Notes: a model not told the origin generated them from the letters alone. Shown: positions 38,679 to 47,814, numbered from the stretch's first letter. The stretch: 64,000 bases of DNA from Micromonospora luteifusca (GCF_016907275.1 NZ_JAFBBP010000001.1:1116001-1180000); one strand, 5' to 3'. A program made the numbers and translations.

Positions 38679-39045
38679 TGATTACCGCCTCGAAGATGCT
38701 GTTGTCGGGAAGACCGGCCGTGGTCTGCGGCTCGCGAACCTGCACCAGGCTGCGGGCTGCCAGATCACCGAGAAGCACCCGGATGGTGCCCACCGGCAGG
38801 TCGAGATGGGCGGCGATCTCGGCGACGGACTGTATGCGCTGGCACAGCCCGACGATCGCCAAATGCTCCGGACCGATACCGATCTCCGGCGTGACCTCGG
38901 CTCGGGTCGCGGTGACCAGGGAGATCAGGTCAAAGGTGCCGGTGACCGGGCGGGCCCGACCGCGGGTCACCGCGTACGGGCGCACCACCGGACCCGCGTG
39001 GTCATCCACCCACTGGTGCTCTGCGGACTCCCCCTGGACCGTCAT
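38659..39045 (-). CDS. cvnC: DUF742 protein CvnC
   Basis: 128 residues of DUF742: VVRPYAVTRGRARP near the start, IVGLCQRIQSVAEIAAHLDLPVGTIRVLLGDLA (a winged-helix-like segment) and LVQVREP. CvnC is the third conservon member and is thought to bridge the sensor and the GTPase. It overlaps cvnD by 20 bp and follows cvnB by five bases, so the genes are co-translated. Ends with IFEAVINGLRAL. Confidence 0.93.
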   Translation of the reverse strand: MTVQGESAEHQWVDDHAGPVVRPYAVTRGRARPVTGTFDLISLVTATRAEVTPEIGIGPEHLAIVGLCQRIQSVAEIAAHLDLPVGTIRVLLGDLAARSLVQVREPQTTAGLPDNSIFEAVINGLRAL

Positions 39046-39050
39046 CGCCG

Positions 39051-39470
39051 CTACCTCTCGCTGGCCGGTTGCTCGGTACGCGACGGGGATGCGACGTACT
39101 TGCCGACGCGGGTGACCAGCATCGCCATCTCGTACGCGATCAGACCGACGTCGGCGTCCTCGCTGGCCAGCACCGCCAGGCAGGCGTTGCGGCCGGCTGC
39201 GGTGACGAACAGGAACGACGACTGCATCTCGATGATGGTTTGCTGCACCTGCCCGCCACCGAAGCGCTTGCCGGCGCCTCGGGCCAGGCTCTGGATGCCA
39301 GCCGCCATCGCCGCGAGGTGCTCACCGTCGTCCCGGCTCAGCCCCTGGGTGGAGGCCATCAACAGGCCGTCGGTGGAGAGCGCGACCGCGTGCTCGGCCT
39401 GCTTGACCCGGCCCACCAGGTCATCCAGCAACCACGTCAGGTCGGCACTCGAAGCCGTCTTCTGGGTCAC
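39051..39470 (-). CDS. cvnB: roadblock/LC7 protein CvnB
   Basis: 139 residues of roadblock/LC7 fold: LTWLLDDLVGRVKQAEHAVALSTDGLLMAST, then FGGGQVQQTIIEMQSSFLFVTAAG. These small proteins act as partners of MglA-like GTPases; CvnB is expected to modulate CvnD. GTG at 39470 is preceded by GAGGACGA; the upstream in-frame reading to 39542 is rich in Arg and not conserved in the family. Second gene of the conservon. Confidence 0.93.
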   Translation of the reverse strand: MTQKTASSADLTWLLDDLVGRVKQAEHAVALSTDGLLMASTQGLSRDDGEHLAAMAAGIQSLARGAGKRFGGGQVQQTIIEMQSSFLFVTAAGRNACLAVLASEDADVGLIAYEMAMLVTRVGKYVASPSRTEQPASER

Positions 39471-39557
39471 TTCGTCGTCCTCTTCTCGCGCGGCTCTGCG
39501 CCGTGTTCGTCTGGGGCTTGGCCGCCGCACCGCGGAGCCCACGTCATCAGTGTTCGG

Positions 39558-42194
39558 TCAGGTAGCTTGTGGGTCCTCGTCGGCCGGCTCGGGAGGCGCG
39601 GTCGCCGGAGCGCCGGGAGCGCCGCCGAGCAGCCGAGCCGCGTCGGTCCGACCGCGCCGGGTGCCGGTCTGGTAGGAGCTCATCATCCGGCGCACCTGCT
39701 CCGGTGCGCGCGCCACATCCTCGTCGTCGGTCTCCGACACCGCCGGGTCGTCGCGCAGTTCGGGGACGATGTTCGCCTGTCGCACCCGGACGGGCAGGCC
39801 CGAATCGGTCCGCTCCGCCTCGGCTCGGGCGAGCATCGGAGCGTCGTCGGCTGCCGCGACCTGCGCGCCGTCGTCGGCTGCCACGACCTGCGCGCCGTCG
39901 TCGGCTGCCACGACCTGCGCGCCGTCGTCGGCCACGACCTGCGCGCCACTGCCGTCCGCCGATCGGGTGCGGGCGACCGCGGGCAGCCCGGTGGGCACCG
40001 TCGGGGCCTCCAGGGCCGGCTGGGTCGGACCACGCCGGGCCCGGGTGGGCAGCTCGGGTGCGGCCGCGGCCGGGGTTGCCCGCTGCCGGGTGGGTAGGAC
40101 GGTCTCGGCCTCGTCGGCCGGTGCCGTCGGGGTGGGGATGTCGGCCGACATTGACGTCTCCGTGCTGACCGGTTCCGGTACGTCCCGTGCGGTGGTCGTC
40201 GGTGCGGCCAGTGCGAGCGGTGCGAGGAAGGCCGGACGACCGGTGTCGATGGCGGGCGCCGACGGCAGCGGAATGGCCGAACCGGTCCGCAACGCCCCCG
40301 AGTCCTCCGGGCCGACACCGTTCTCGGTGACCAACTCCAGCGGGATCAGCACGACCGCGGTGGTGCCGCCGTAGGCGGACTCCTTCAGCCTCACCCGCAC
40401 GCCGTGCCGCTCGGTCAGCCGGCTCACCACGTAGAGCCCGAGGCGGGTGGCGTTGGCGAGGTTCAGCTCGGACTGGTCGACGATCCGGTGGTTCGCCGCG
40501 ACCAGGTCCTCCTCGCTCATGCCGAGGCCCCGGTCCTCGATCTCGATGGCGAACCCGTTGGACACCAACTGGCCGCGGACCTCGACGGTCGTGTGCGGCG
40601 GGGAGAACGACAGACCGTTCTCGATCAGCTCGGCGAGCAGGTGGATGATGTCGCCGACCGCGCGGCCGGCGAGCGACACCGGCCCGAGCGGCAGCACGTT
40701 GACCCGGGTGTAGTCCTCCACCTCGGCAACGGCACCGCGCACCACGTCGACCATCGGGACGTTGCGCCGCCAGGCCCGGCCGGGGGTGGAGCCGGAGAGC
40801 ACGATCAGGTTTTCCGCGTTGCGCCGCATCCGGGTGGCGAGGTGGTCGACCCGGAACAGGTCCTCCAGCTCCTCCGCGTCGTGTTCGCGGCGCTCCATCG
40901 CGTCGAGCAGGGTGAGTTGGCGGTGCACGAGCGCCTGGGTGCGCCGGGCCAGGCTGAGGAAGACCTCGCGGACGTTGCGCCGCAGCTCGGCCTGCTCGAC
41001 GGCGGTACGGATCGCGGTCTCCTGGACTGCGTTGAAGGCCTTACCGACCTGGCCGATCTCGTCGGTGCCGAATTCCAAGGGTGGCGCCTCGGCGGCCACG
41101 TCGACCTCTTCGCCACGACCGAGCCGCTCGACCACGCTGGGCAGCCGCTCGTTGGCCAGGCGGAAGGCCGCATTGCGCAACCGTTCCAGCTGCCGCACCA
41201 GGGCGCGGGCCGTGGTGATGGAGACGATGATCGAGGCGATGACGGCGAGCAGACCGAGGCCGGTGGCGAGCGCCAGTCGGACGACGACCCCGACGGCGAC
41301 CGGGGTGGCCCGGTCGACCACGCCGTCGCCACCGGCCAGCACGACGGCGCTGATCTCGGTCAGCGCCGGGGTGGTGGTGTCGCTCCAGTCCGGCGCGGTG
41401 AGCGACGGTCGGCCCGCGCCGCTGCCCTGCATGACCTGGGTCTCCAGGGCGGTCAGCCGGCTGAAGGTGGCGCCCGTCGACATCGTCTCGTAGCGGCGTT
41501 GGTCGGCGGCGGGGAGCCGGACCAGCGCGGAGGTGGCGACGAACTGTCGGGCGCCGACGATCCGGGTGAAGTCCGCCCGCTCGGCCGGGGTGATCCGGCC
41601 GGCGGCCAGCACGCCGGCCAGCAGCGCGTCCTCCTGGGACAGCAGCTCGCGGGACCGGTTGAGGCCGATCAGCGCGGCGGTGTCCTCGGCGACCTGCTCG
41701 TCGTCGAGGTTGCCGAGCGCGTCGTACACCCGGTAGATCGACTCGATCACTCCGGTGAAGGTCGCACTGGCCCCGGCCCGGTCGATGCTCCGGTCGTCGA
41801 CCGCCGTACGGGTCTTGCTCAAGTCGGTCAGCCCGGTGGTGAGAGCCGTGATCCGCTGGTCGAGGGTGTCGCTACCCAGCGCCCCGACCTGCCAGTTTTC
41901 GGTCGACTCCCGGAATTTCGCCGCCAACTCGTCGGTCCGCTGCCGCATCTGCGCCAGCGTGGCGCGCTGCGCGTCGTCGGGTCGACCGAGGTAGGCCACC
42001 GACGTCCGACGTTCCAACTGGAGCTGCAACAGCAGCGGCTCCGTGGGATCGAAGACCTTGGTGTCCAGCGTCTGCACACCGAGCAGGTTGACCCCGTCCC
42101 GGACGGTGACCCAGGCGGTGAAGCCCCAGAGCGCGACGAGCGAGACGAGTAGAGCAACGACCTTGGTACGCAGATTCGTACTGCGGGAACCCAT
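39558..42194 (-). CDS. cvnA: conservon sensor protein CvnA (NIT-HAMP-HATPase)
   Basis: 878 residues. Transmembrane helix at 12-30, an extracytoplasmic nitrate/nitrite-sensor-like (NIT) domain to about 305, a second helix (GVVVRLALATGLGLLAVIASIIV), HAMP-like region, and an ATP-binding HATPase domain with HLLAELIENGLSFSPPHTTVE (N box) and EDRGLGMSEEDL (G1 box). A canonical phosphorylatable His box is not obvious, as in other CvnA proteins. The C-terminal ~250 residues are disordered and include the repeats at 39843-39947. ATG at 42194 follows GGGACGG. First gene of cvnABCD. Confidence 0.94.
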   Translation of the reverse strand: MGSRSTNLRTKVVALLVSLVALWGFTAWVTVRDGVNLLGVQTLDTKVFDPTEPLLLQLQLERRTSVAYLGRPDDAQRATLAQMRQRTDELAAKFRESTENWQVGALGSDTLDQRITALTTGLTDLSKTRTAVDDRSIDRAGASATFTGVIESIYRVYDALGNLDDEQVAEDTAALIGLNRSRELLSQEDALLAGVLAAGRITPAERADFTRIVGARQFVATSALVRLPAADQRRYETMSTGATFSRLTALETQVMQGSGAGRPSLTAPDWSDTTTPALTEISAVVLAGGDGVVDRATPVAVGVVVRLALATGLGLLAVIASIIVSITTARALVRQLERLRNAAFRLANERLPSVVERLGRGEEVDVAAEAPPLEFGTDEIGQVGKAFNAVQETAIRTAVEQAELRRNVREVFLSLARRTQALVHRQLTLLDAMERREHDAEELEDLFRVDHLATRMRRNAENLIVLSGSTPGRAWRRNVPMVDVVRGAVAEVEDYTRVNVLPLGPVSLAGRAVGDIIHLLAELIENGLSFSPPHTTVEVRGQLVSNGFAIEIEDRGLGMSEEDLVAANHRIVDQSELNLANATRLGLYVVSRLTERHGVRVRLKESAYGGTTAVVLIPLELVTENGVGPEDSGALRTGSAIPLPSAPAIDTGRPAFLAPLALAAPTTTARDVPEPVSTETSMSADIPTPTAPADEAETVLPTRQRATPAAAAPELPTRARRGPTQPALEAPTVPTGLPAVARTRSADGSGAQVVADDGAQVVAADDGAQVVAADDGAQVAAADDAPMLARAEAERTDSGLPVRVRQANIVPELRDDPAVSETDDEDVARAPEQVRRMMSSYQTGTRRGRTDAARLLGGAPGAPATAPPEPADEDPQAT
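39843..39947 (-). repeat. 27-bp tandem repeat in cvnA tail
   Basis: Three 27-bp units (39843, 39870, 39897) and a 24-bp one (39924), encoding the nine-residue unit ADDGAQVVA in the disordered C-terminal tail of CvnA. Copies two and three are identical. Confidence 0.92.
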
Positions 42195-42305
42195 TACACC
42201 GTCCCTGGCGCGGCCTGTGATTGATCGATCAGTCAGGATGCGTAGTACACGCATCGACCCCGGCGCACGCTAGCAGCGTCCGGGGCTGTGCTCAAGCGCT
42301 GCTGA

Positions 42306-43913
42306 TCATGAGACCGCCGTGCGGGATCGGAGCGGAGACCGGTCCGGGTTGTTGACCAGGCCGGATCTGGTCATCGTCAATTGCCGGGCGGCGAGAACGG
42401 CCGCTCGGACGATCAGCACCGGCGTGTAGAGATCCTTATCGTGCCACAAGGGAGGGTCGGCGTGCTGATCGTCCACTTCGGAGAGGTGATGCAGGCCACG
42501 GCGGATCGCCTCGGGTACGCCCGGCCGCACCGGTCGGCGTATCCCCAGCAGCACGTGCAGGGCGTACGCCGTCTCCTCCGCGGTGCCCGCCCAGCGTCCC
42601 CAGCCGCCGTCCGCCCGTTGGGTGGCGACCAGCCAGTCGACGGCGCGGTCGACCGCCGGTCCGCCGATCCCGGCCGGGGCGTACCGGTCGAGAGCTGTCA
42701 CGACGCACGAGGTGGCGTAGTACGCGGACGCGTGCCAGCGGTCGGCCCAGGAGCCGTCGGGCTGCTGTTCGTCGCCCAGCCACCCGGCCAGCGCGGCCGC
42801 ACGGCCGCCGTAGCGGCTCGCGCCCGCCGCCGTGTGCCGGGCATGCCAGCCGAGCGCCTCCAGCACGTGCGCGTTCGTGGTGACCGACCGCCCGTCCTCC
42901 CCCTGCCAGGTGCAGAAGTGGGTGCCGAGGTCGAACCGGAGCAGGCTCGCCGGGTCCACCGGGTGACCGAGGCGGGCGAGAACGTAGAGGGTGACCGAGG
43001 TGGTGTCCGCGTCGGCCGGTAGCCCCGGCCCGGTCGGCACGCCCTGCGGTCCGAGGGCGGCGGCCAGGTCGGCGATGAGCTTCGGCGCGGGCCGGACCGG
43101 CACTTCCGCTCGGGCCAGACTGCTCAGCGCCCAGGCCCGCTCGAACACCGTGATCGGCGTGCAACAGGGCACCGGCCCGTCGAGAGGACCGACAGCCGTT
43201 TGCAGGTAGGCCAGCGCCTCCGGGTCGGCGCCGGGCGCCTCCGGGTCGCCGATCCAGGCGGCGGTGGCCGCCGGCGAGGCGCCGACGGCCCCGGCGACCG
43301 GGACCACGCCGCGGTGCCGGTGCGCGAGCGGCCCGAGCACCTCGAAGGCGTGCAGCAGCTTCTGCGGCACCGGACGTCCGGCGGCCACCAGCGCGTGTAC
43401 CGCGTCGAGCCGCCGTCGGTCCACGGCGGGCAGGGCACGGAGCCCGTCGGCGAACCTCCGATCGCCCTGCGCGGCGAAGTAGGTGAGGTGGTCGTTGATC
43501 CGTTCCACCAGGGCCGGCACAATGAGGTCGGCCGCCGGTGTGTCCGGCAGTGCCGTGCCCCTTTCGAGCCAGCCGGCGAGCGCGCCCACGCCTCGGCTGG
43601 CGGCGGCGGCCAACCCGGTCGGGGCGGAGGCGGGGGCGCCTCGCAGTGTGCCGAGCAGCGCCTCGACCGCGCTCACCGTCGGCACCACGGCGTAACCGCC
43701 GGCGCCACCCCAACCGCCATCAAAGCGCTGGGCGTCCAGCAGATACCGCAGCCGCCGCTCATGCCCGGTGAGCCAGGGTGCATCAGCGACGACCCGGCCG
43801 GTCTCGTACACCGACGGGGTGACCCGGCCCGCCGGTTCGAGCATCATGGCGGCGAGCAACTCCCGGGCCGATGCGGCCACCTCGGACTCGTCGCGGGCGT
43901 CCGCGGTGGTCAC
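42306..43913 (-). CDS. class II diterpene cyclase (DxDTT type)
   Basis: 535 residues with squalene-cyclase-like alpha/alpha barrel repeats (LDAQRFDGGWGG, QQPDGSWADRW, TQRADGGWGRWAGTAEETAY). The acidic motif of protonation-initiated cyclases is DADTTS near residue 301, the bacterial DxDTT variant of plant DxDD. Such enzymes protonate geranylgeranyl diphosphate (GGPP) and form copalyl-type bicycles, keeping the diphosphate. No class I motif is present. Last gene of a three-gene overlapping operon; GTG at 43913 overlaps the previous stop. Related operons are known in Salinispora for labdane or isopimaradiene-type diterpenes, but the exact product cannot be read from sequence. Confidence 0.9.
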   Translation of the reverse strand: MTTADARDESEVAASARELLAAMMLEPAGRVTPSVYETGRVVADAPWLTGHERRLRYLLDAQRFDGGWGGAGGYAVVPTVSAVEALLGTLRGAPASAPTGLAAAASRGVGALAGWLERGTALPDTPAADLIVPALVERINDHLTYFAAQGDRRFADGLRALPAVDRRRLDAVHALVAAGRPVPQKLLHAFEVLGPLAHRHRGVVPVAGAVGASPAATAAWIGDPEAPGADPEALAYLQTAVGPLDGPVPCCTPITVFERAWALSSLARAEVPVRPAPKLIADLAAALGPQGVPTGPGLPADADTTSVTLYVLARLGHPVDPASLLRFDLGTHFCTWQGEDGRSVTTNAHVLEALGWHARHTAAGASRYGGRAAALAGWLGDEQQPDGSWADRWHASAYYATSCVVTALDRYAPAGIGGPAVDRAVDWLVATQRADGGWGRWAGTAEETAYALHVLLGIRRPVRPGVPEAIRRGLHHLSEVDDQHADPPLWHDKDLYTPVLIVRAAVLAARQLTMTRSGLVNNPDRSPLRSRTAVS

Positions 43914-44821
43914 AGCACGCCCCAGAAGTCGGTCGACCGGTAGAAACCCGAGCTGAAGCCGATCTGGCGGGCGAGGTAGTCCGCCTGCACCGGGCAGGTC
44001 TCGTGCAGCGGGTCGAGCAGTTCGCGGGCGTACGCCACCAGGTCGGTGATCTGACGCTCGACGTCGGCCCGCTCCGGCACCAACATCAACGCGTTGAGGT
44101 CCCCCCACCGCTTGTCGCGTTCGTAGCTGGCCAGGTCGTTGACGAGTCGGAGGATCCGCTGCACCTGGTCACTGGCCGCCACGAGCGCGTCGAGGTGGGC
44201 AAGCGTCGAGCGATCGTCGGAGTGGATCCAGTGCACGACGTTGACCACCGTGCAGGCCAGGTTCGCCGCATTGGCCAGGTACTCGTCGAGGGTGGGCAGC
44301 GCCCCGGTGCCGGCGGCCTGCTTCCAGTCCCACTCGCGCGCCATGGCGTCGAGCATCGTCCGCAACTCGTTGCGCCAGACCACCCCGTGGGTCTTGTAGG
44401 CCGGCACGGCGGCCAGGTCGTCGTGCAACTCGGCGAGGAAGCGGCCGAGAGAGTCGTCCGCCGCCGGTCGCCCGCCCTCGGCCACCGCGAGGCAGCCCGC
44501 CGTCAACCGGTCGATCTCGTCACGGGTACGCGCTTCGTGGTCGACGAGCCAGTCGACCGCGAAGCCCCAGAGCACGGCCCGGTTCGTGACGCGTAACTGG
44601 TCGAGGTCGCACCAGGGCGCCCCGAACGCGATAGCCATCGCGACGTTGCCGAACAGCGCCGGGTCGAAGGGTCGCGCCGGGAAGAGATCGGGGTACGCCG
44701 CAGCACGTTCAGCCAGGTCACGTTGGCCCTTCGCGGCGAGGGCACAGATCCGACCCTGCTCCGCGGCCAGCGCCATCTGGTCGCCACCGGTTGTCGGCGG
44801 CGACGCGAGCCCTGCGGTCAT
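43910..44821 (-). CDS. class I terpene synthase
   Basis: 303 residues, compact bacterial class I fold. The aspartate-rich motif is FAVDWLVDHEAR (near 88-100) and the NSE motif is NDLASYERDKRWGD (near 229-242), with the Arg/Lys-Asp tail usual for class I enzymes; together they bind the Mg2+ cluster that ionises a diphosphate. Given the adjacent class II cyclase, the likely substrate is copalyl diphosphate and the product a tri- or tetracyclic diterpene. ATG at 44821 overlaps the stop of the P450 gene, and its stop overlaps the cyclase GTG, so all three are co-translated. Confidence 0.9.
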   Translation of the reverse strand: MTAGLASPPTTGGDQMALAAEQGRICALAAKGQRDLAERAAAYPDLFPARPFDPALFGNVAMAIAFGAPWCDLDQLRVTNRAVLWGFAVDWLVDHEARTRDEIDRLTAGCLAVAEGGRPAADDSLGRFLAELHDDLAAVPAYKTHGVVWRNELRTMLDAMAREWDWKQAAGTGALPTLDEYLANAANLACTVVNVVHWIHSDDRSTLAHLDALVAASDQVQRILRLVNDLASYERDKRWGDLNALMLVPERADVERQITDLVAYARELLDPLHETCPVQADYLARQIGFSSGFYRSTDFWGVL

Positions 44822-46203
44822 GCGGAGACACTCCGCACCGGCCGCAGGGTCACCTCGACACGCTCAAGGGGCCGCAGCGCGGCTGCCACCTTGATGCCGG
44901 GGAGAGCTTGTCGCTGCAGGCGGAACCGGAACCGGCTCAGCACCGTGGCCACGATCAGCATCGCCTCCAGATAGAACAGGTGCATGCCGATGCACTGGTG
45001 CGGGCCGCCGCCGAACGGGAAGTGCGCGTACCGGTGCCGGTCGCGGACCTGCTCCGGGTCGAAGCGGTCGGGGTCGAAGACCTCGGGCCGGTCCCAGAAC
45101 GCGGACATCCGATGGGTGATCAGCGGGCTGACCACGAGGGTCGCGCCGGCCTCGATCCGTACGCCCCCGATCACGTCGGCCTCCACCGCGCGGCGCGGGA
45201 AGAGCCAGCCGATCGGATAGAGCCGCAGCAGTTCGTCGAGCACCTGCCGGGTGTAGCGCAGCTCGCGCAGGTGCTCGCGCCGGACCGGCGCGTCGCCGAC
45301 CACCCGGTCGATCTCCTCGTACAGCCGCTCGGCGATCTGCTCGTCCTGGGCGATGTGCGGCCAGAGCCAGGTCAACACGCTGATCGTGGTCTCGGTGGTG
45401 GTGGCGACCATGGACACGGTGTCGTCCCGGACCTGCCGCTCGTCGAGCCGGCCACCTGTCTCGGTGCGACCGCGCCACAGCGTCGCGATGATGTCGTCGC
45501 CGTCCGTCTCGGCCGTCTCCCGAGCGGCTCGGACGATGGGGAGCAGAGTGTCGTCGATGACGCGAACGGCCTTACGGAATGCCCGGTCGCCGGGCATCGG
45601 CATCGCCAGCGGCGCCCACGGCACCATCAACCGCGGCATCACCGACCAGGCGATCGCGTCCTGCGCCTCCATGATGCGCATCGCCTGCGGCACCGAGATC
45701 TTGTCGGCGAAGAAGACCCGCATGATCGCCGAGCAGACGATCTGGGCCTGCACGGTGCCCATGTCGACGGGCTGGCCGGCGCGGGCCGGCCCGTCCAGGT
45801 CGTCGACCGCATCCTCGATCGCCTCGGCCAGCCGGTCCACCAGCGAGTCGACGCGTCGAGCGGTGAACAGCGGCTGGAGTACGTGTCGGCTGTTCTTCCA
45901 GTAGTCGCCGTCACTGAGGATGCCGTCACCGAACAACCGCTTCAGCGGACGCCACTGGAGACCGTCACCGGCGCGGACGTAGTTGTCGGACTTCTCGCGC
46001 AGAACCCGCTGCAGGTGCTCGGGCCGGGTGACCAGGTAGGGCCGGAACGCGCCCAGACTGAGCTTCACCACCTCACCCTGCGACCGCTCGCCCATCTCGA
46101 CCAGGGTGCCGGCCGGATCGCGGAACAGGTTGGGCACCACGTGGCGCAGCGGGACCGAGCCCGCTCGTCGTGGCGGATCCGGCACTGTCTGAGGTGCTAC
46201 CAC
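44818..46203 (-). CDS. cytochrome P450, terpene-operon oxidase
   Basis: About 461 residues with the chosen GTG at 46203 (AAGGGAG upstream); an upstream GTG at 46281 would add 26 residues. P450 landmarks: I-helix VATTTETTISVLTW in which the usual Ala-Gly is Ala-Thr, K-helix ExxR in LDELLRLYP, and the haem loop FPFGGGPHQCIGMHL with the axial Cys. It is soluble, needing external redox partners that are not encoded nearby. As first gene of the operon with the two cyclases it should hydroxylate the diterpene; a similar CYP1051-type P450 accompanies the Salinispora isopimaradiene operon. Confident as P450; substrate inferred. Confidence 0.92.
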   Translation of the reverse strand: MVAPQTVPDPPRRAGSVPLRHVVPNLFRDPAGTLVEMGERSQGEVVKLSLGAFRPYLVTRPEHLQRVLREKSDNYVRAGDGLQWRPLKRLFGDGILSDGDYWKNSRHVLQPLFTARRVDSLVDRLAEAIEDAVDDLDGPARAGQPVDMGTVQAQIVCSAIMRVFFADKISVPQAMRIMEAQDAIAWSVMPRLMVPWAPLAMPMPGDRAFRKAVRVIDDTLLPIVRAARETAETDGDDIIATLWRGRTETGGRLDERQVRDDTVSMVATTTETTISVLTWLWPHIAQDEQIAERLYEEIDRVVGDAPVRREHLRELRYTRQVLDELLRLYPIGWLFPRRAVEADVIGGVRIEAGATLVVSPLITHRMSAFWDRPEVFDPDRFDPEQVRDRHRYAHFPFGGGPHQCIGMHLFYLEAMLIVATVLSRFRFRLQRQALPGIKVAAALRPLERVEVTLRPVRSVSA

Positions 46204-46588
46204 GGGAACCGACACTCCCTTGTGGATACTCGGCGTCGCGGAACGACTCTGCGGAGTTAGTTGTTTTGTGGAGCATGCCACCGCTCGGCCGTCTCCCTCT
46301 AGACGCGTTACGTGAAATTTTCACACGCAAGGATTGCGCCGCCGTAGGATTCGAACGCGGGGAAGTGCGCGCACCACAGATCCCGCAGGTAGTGACGGTC
46401 GTGACCACGAGCCGGCATCCGTGCTGTTCGATAGTGATGAACATCACTCATTATTTCGTCGGTGGGGTCCGCCCAGGGATCGCCGAGGCTCGGCCGGGGA
46501 CCGCGTCGGCACCACCTCGACCACCCACGCCGACCCGCGGAACGACCGAATCCGGGCGATGCCCGGCCCCCTGTGCCAGGCTCTTGTC
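46204..46588. promoter_or_regulatory. divergent upstream region of terpene operon and DUF2630 gene
   Basis: 385 bp carrying the promoters of the minus-strand terpene operon and the plus-strand DUF2630 gene. It is noticeably AT-richer around 46225-46270 and 46310-46340 than its surroundings, for example ttagttgttttgtgg and gtgaaattttcacacg at 46311-46326; the latter contains gtgaaattttcac, a perfect inverted repeat of 13 bp including its centre. A symmetric AT-rich site here may be an operator for the terpene operon. No gene seen. Confidence 0.5.
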
Positions 46589-46837
46589 ATGGACGACAAG
46601 ACCATCCTGAACCGGATCACCGAACTGGTCGACGAGGAACACAAGCTGCGGGCGGATGCCCAGGCCCACGAGTCGGGCACCGAGGGCGAGGCCAGCGAGC
46701 GGCTGCGCGCCCTGGAGGAGTCCCTCGACCAGTGTTGGGACCTCCTGCGCCGCAGGCGGGCCGCCCGGGACACCCACGGCGACCCGGACGCACAGGGCGA
46801 GCGCCCCAAGCCCGAGGTGGAGCGCTACCTGCAGTAA
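46589..46837 (+). CDS. DUF2630 family protein
   Basis: 82 residues starting MDDKTILNRITELVDEEHKLR, the DUF2630 signature, followed by a helical Glu/Arg-rich segment RLRALEESLDQCWDLLRRRRAARD and a Pro-Glu tail KPEVERYLQ. Predicted a short helical hairpin protein. Function unknown; conserved across actinobacteria. The ATG at 46589 is unambiguous since the family begins at this residue. Closed by the hairpin at 46846. Confidence 0.92.
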   Translation: MDDKTILNRITELVDEEHKLRADAQAHESGTEGEASERLRALEESLDQCWDLLRRRRAARDTHGDPDAQGERPKPEVERYLQ

Positions 46838-46845
46838 CCAGCGTG

Positions 46846-46876
46846 GCGGGTCGGGCGGTCCGGCCGCCCGACCCGC
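46846..46876. terminator. 13-bp stem terminator between convergent genes
   Basis: Arms gcgggtcgggcgg (46846-46858) and ccgcccgacccgc (46864-46876) with a five-base loop, nine bases after the DUF2630 stop and five before the RIO-type kinase stop. Confidence 0.82.
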
Positions 46877-46881
46877 TCCGG

Positions 46882-47814
46882 TCAGCGGATGCCCGCCTCG
46901 CGCAGCAGCTCTGCGGTCAACATGCCGGGATCGACCTGCTCGGCGGGCAGACCCCGGGCCGCGAACCAGGTGCCGACCACCCGCACGTCGCGGGCCAGGA
47001 ACTCCGGCCCCTGCGGGTTCGCCACCACGTCGACCACCTGCGGCAGGTCGATCACGACCAGCCGGCCCCGGTGCACGAGCAGGTTGTACGGCGACAGGTC
47101 GCCGTGGGCATAGCCGGCCCGGGCCAGCACTCGCAGCGCCTCCACCAGTTGGCTCCACAGGTCGCGCAGCTCGGCCGCACCGGGTCGGAGCTGGGCCAGT
47201 CGGGGCGCCGCCTCCCCCGACTCGGCGTCACCGACGAACTCCAGCATCAGCTCGGTACCCCGCACCTGCACCGGGTACGGCACGGCGATCCGGTCGTGGC
47301 CGGCGCTGATCTCCCAGAGGCGTGCCAGGGCGTCGAACTCGGCCGCGGCCCACTGCCCGGCGATCATCTGCCGGCCGAACGCCGTCCGACCGGCCATCGC
47401 CCGGTTCTCCCGGGAGCGGCGCACCCGGCGGCCCTCCAGGTAGCCGGCGTCGCGGTGGAACAACCGGTGCTCGGGGTCGCGGTAGCGCTTGACCGCCAGC
47501 AGGCAGGAGCGGTCGCTGTCGGGCACGGCCCGGCGGACCAGGTGGACGTCCGCCTCCTTGCCGGTCTTCAGCACACCCAGTTCGGTGTCCTTGGCGGCCA
47601 ACTCGGTGACCAGCCAGTCCGGGTGGGGCTGCGGCCCGTGGACGGCGTCGTCCCAGGACGACCAGCGTTCGCCGGTGTCCGGGTCAGGGGCGCTGTCCGG
47701 GTCCGCGGGCGGCTCGGTGGGCCGCCCGCGCTTCAGAAATCGCGGTTCGTCGTCGTCGAAGCGGCTCTTGCCGCGGCTCCGGCGCTCCAGCGCCGGAAGG
47801 TCGTGATCGCGCAC
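46882..47814 (-). CDS. RIO1-family serine/threonine kinase-like protein
   Basis: 310 residues. RIO-kinase motifs: glycine-poor P-loop LKTGKEADVHLVRR, catalytic Lys in LAVKRYRD, catalytic loop YAHGDLSPYNLLV and metal-binding VVIDLPQVVD. The N-terminal 60 residues are charged and poorly conserved. RIO1-like proteins in bacteria are scattered and their substrates unknown; the eukaryotic role in ribosome maturation cannot be transferred. GTG at 47814 follows AAGGGAAC at slightly long spacing; the reading extends further but without a ribosome site. No partner gene is evident. Confidence 0.9.
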   Translation of the reverse strand: MRDHDLPALERRSRGKSRFDDDEPRFLKRGRPTEPPADPDSAPDPDTGERWSSWDDAVHGPQPHPDWLVTELAAKDTELGVLKTGKEADVHLVRRAVPDSDRSCLLAVKRYRDPEHRLFHRDAGYLEGRRVRRSRENRAMAGRTAFGRQMIAGQWAAAEFDALARLWEISAGHDRIAVPYPVQVRGTELMLEFVGDAESGEAAPRLAQLRPGAAELRDLWSQLVEALRVLARAGYAHGDLSPYNLLVHRGRLVVIDLPQVVDVVANPQGPEFLARDVRVVGTWFAARGLPAEQVDPGMLTAELLREAGIR

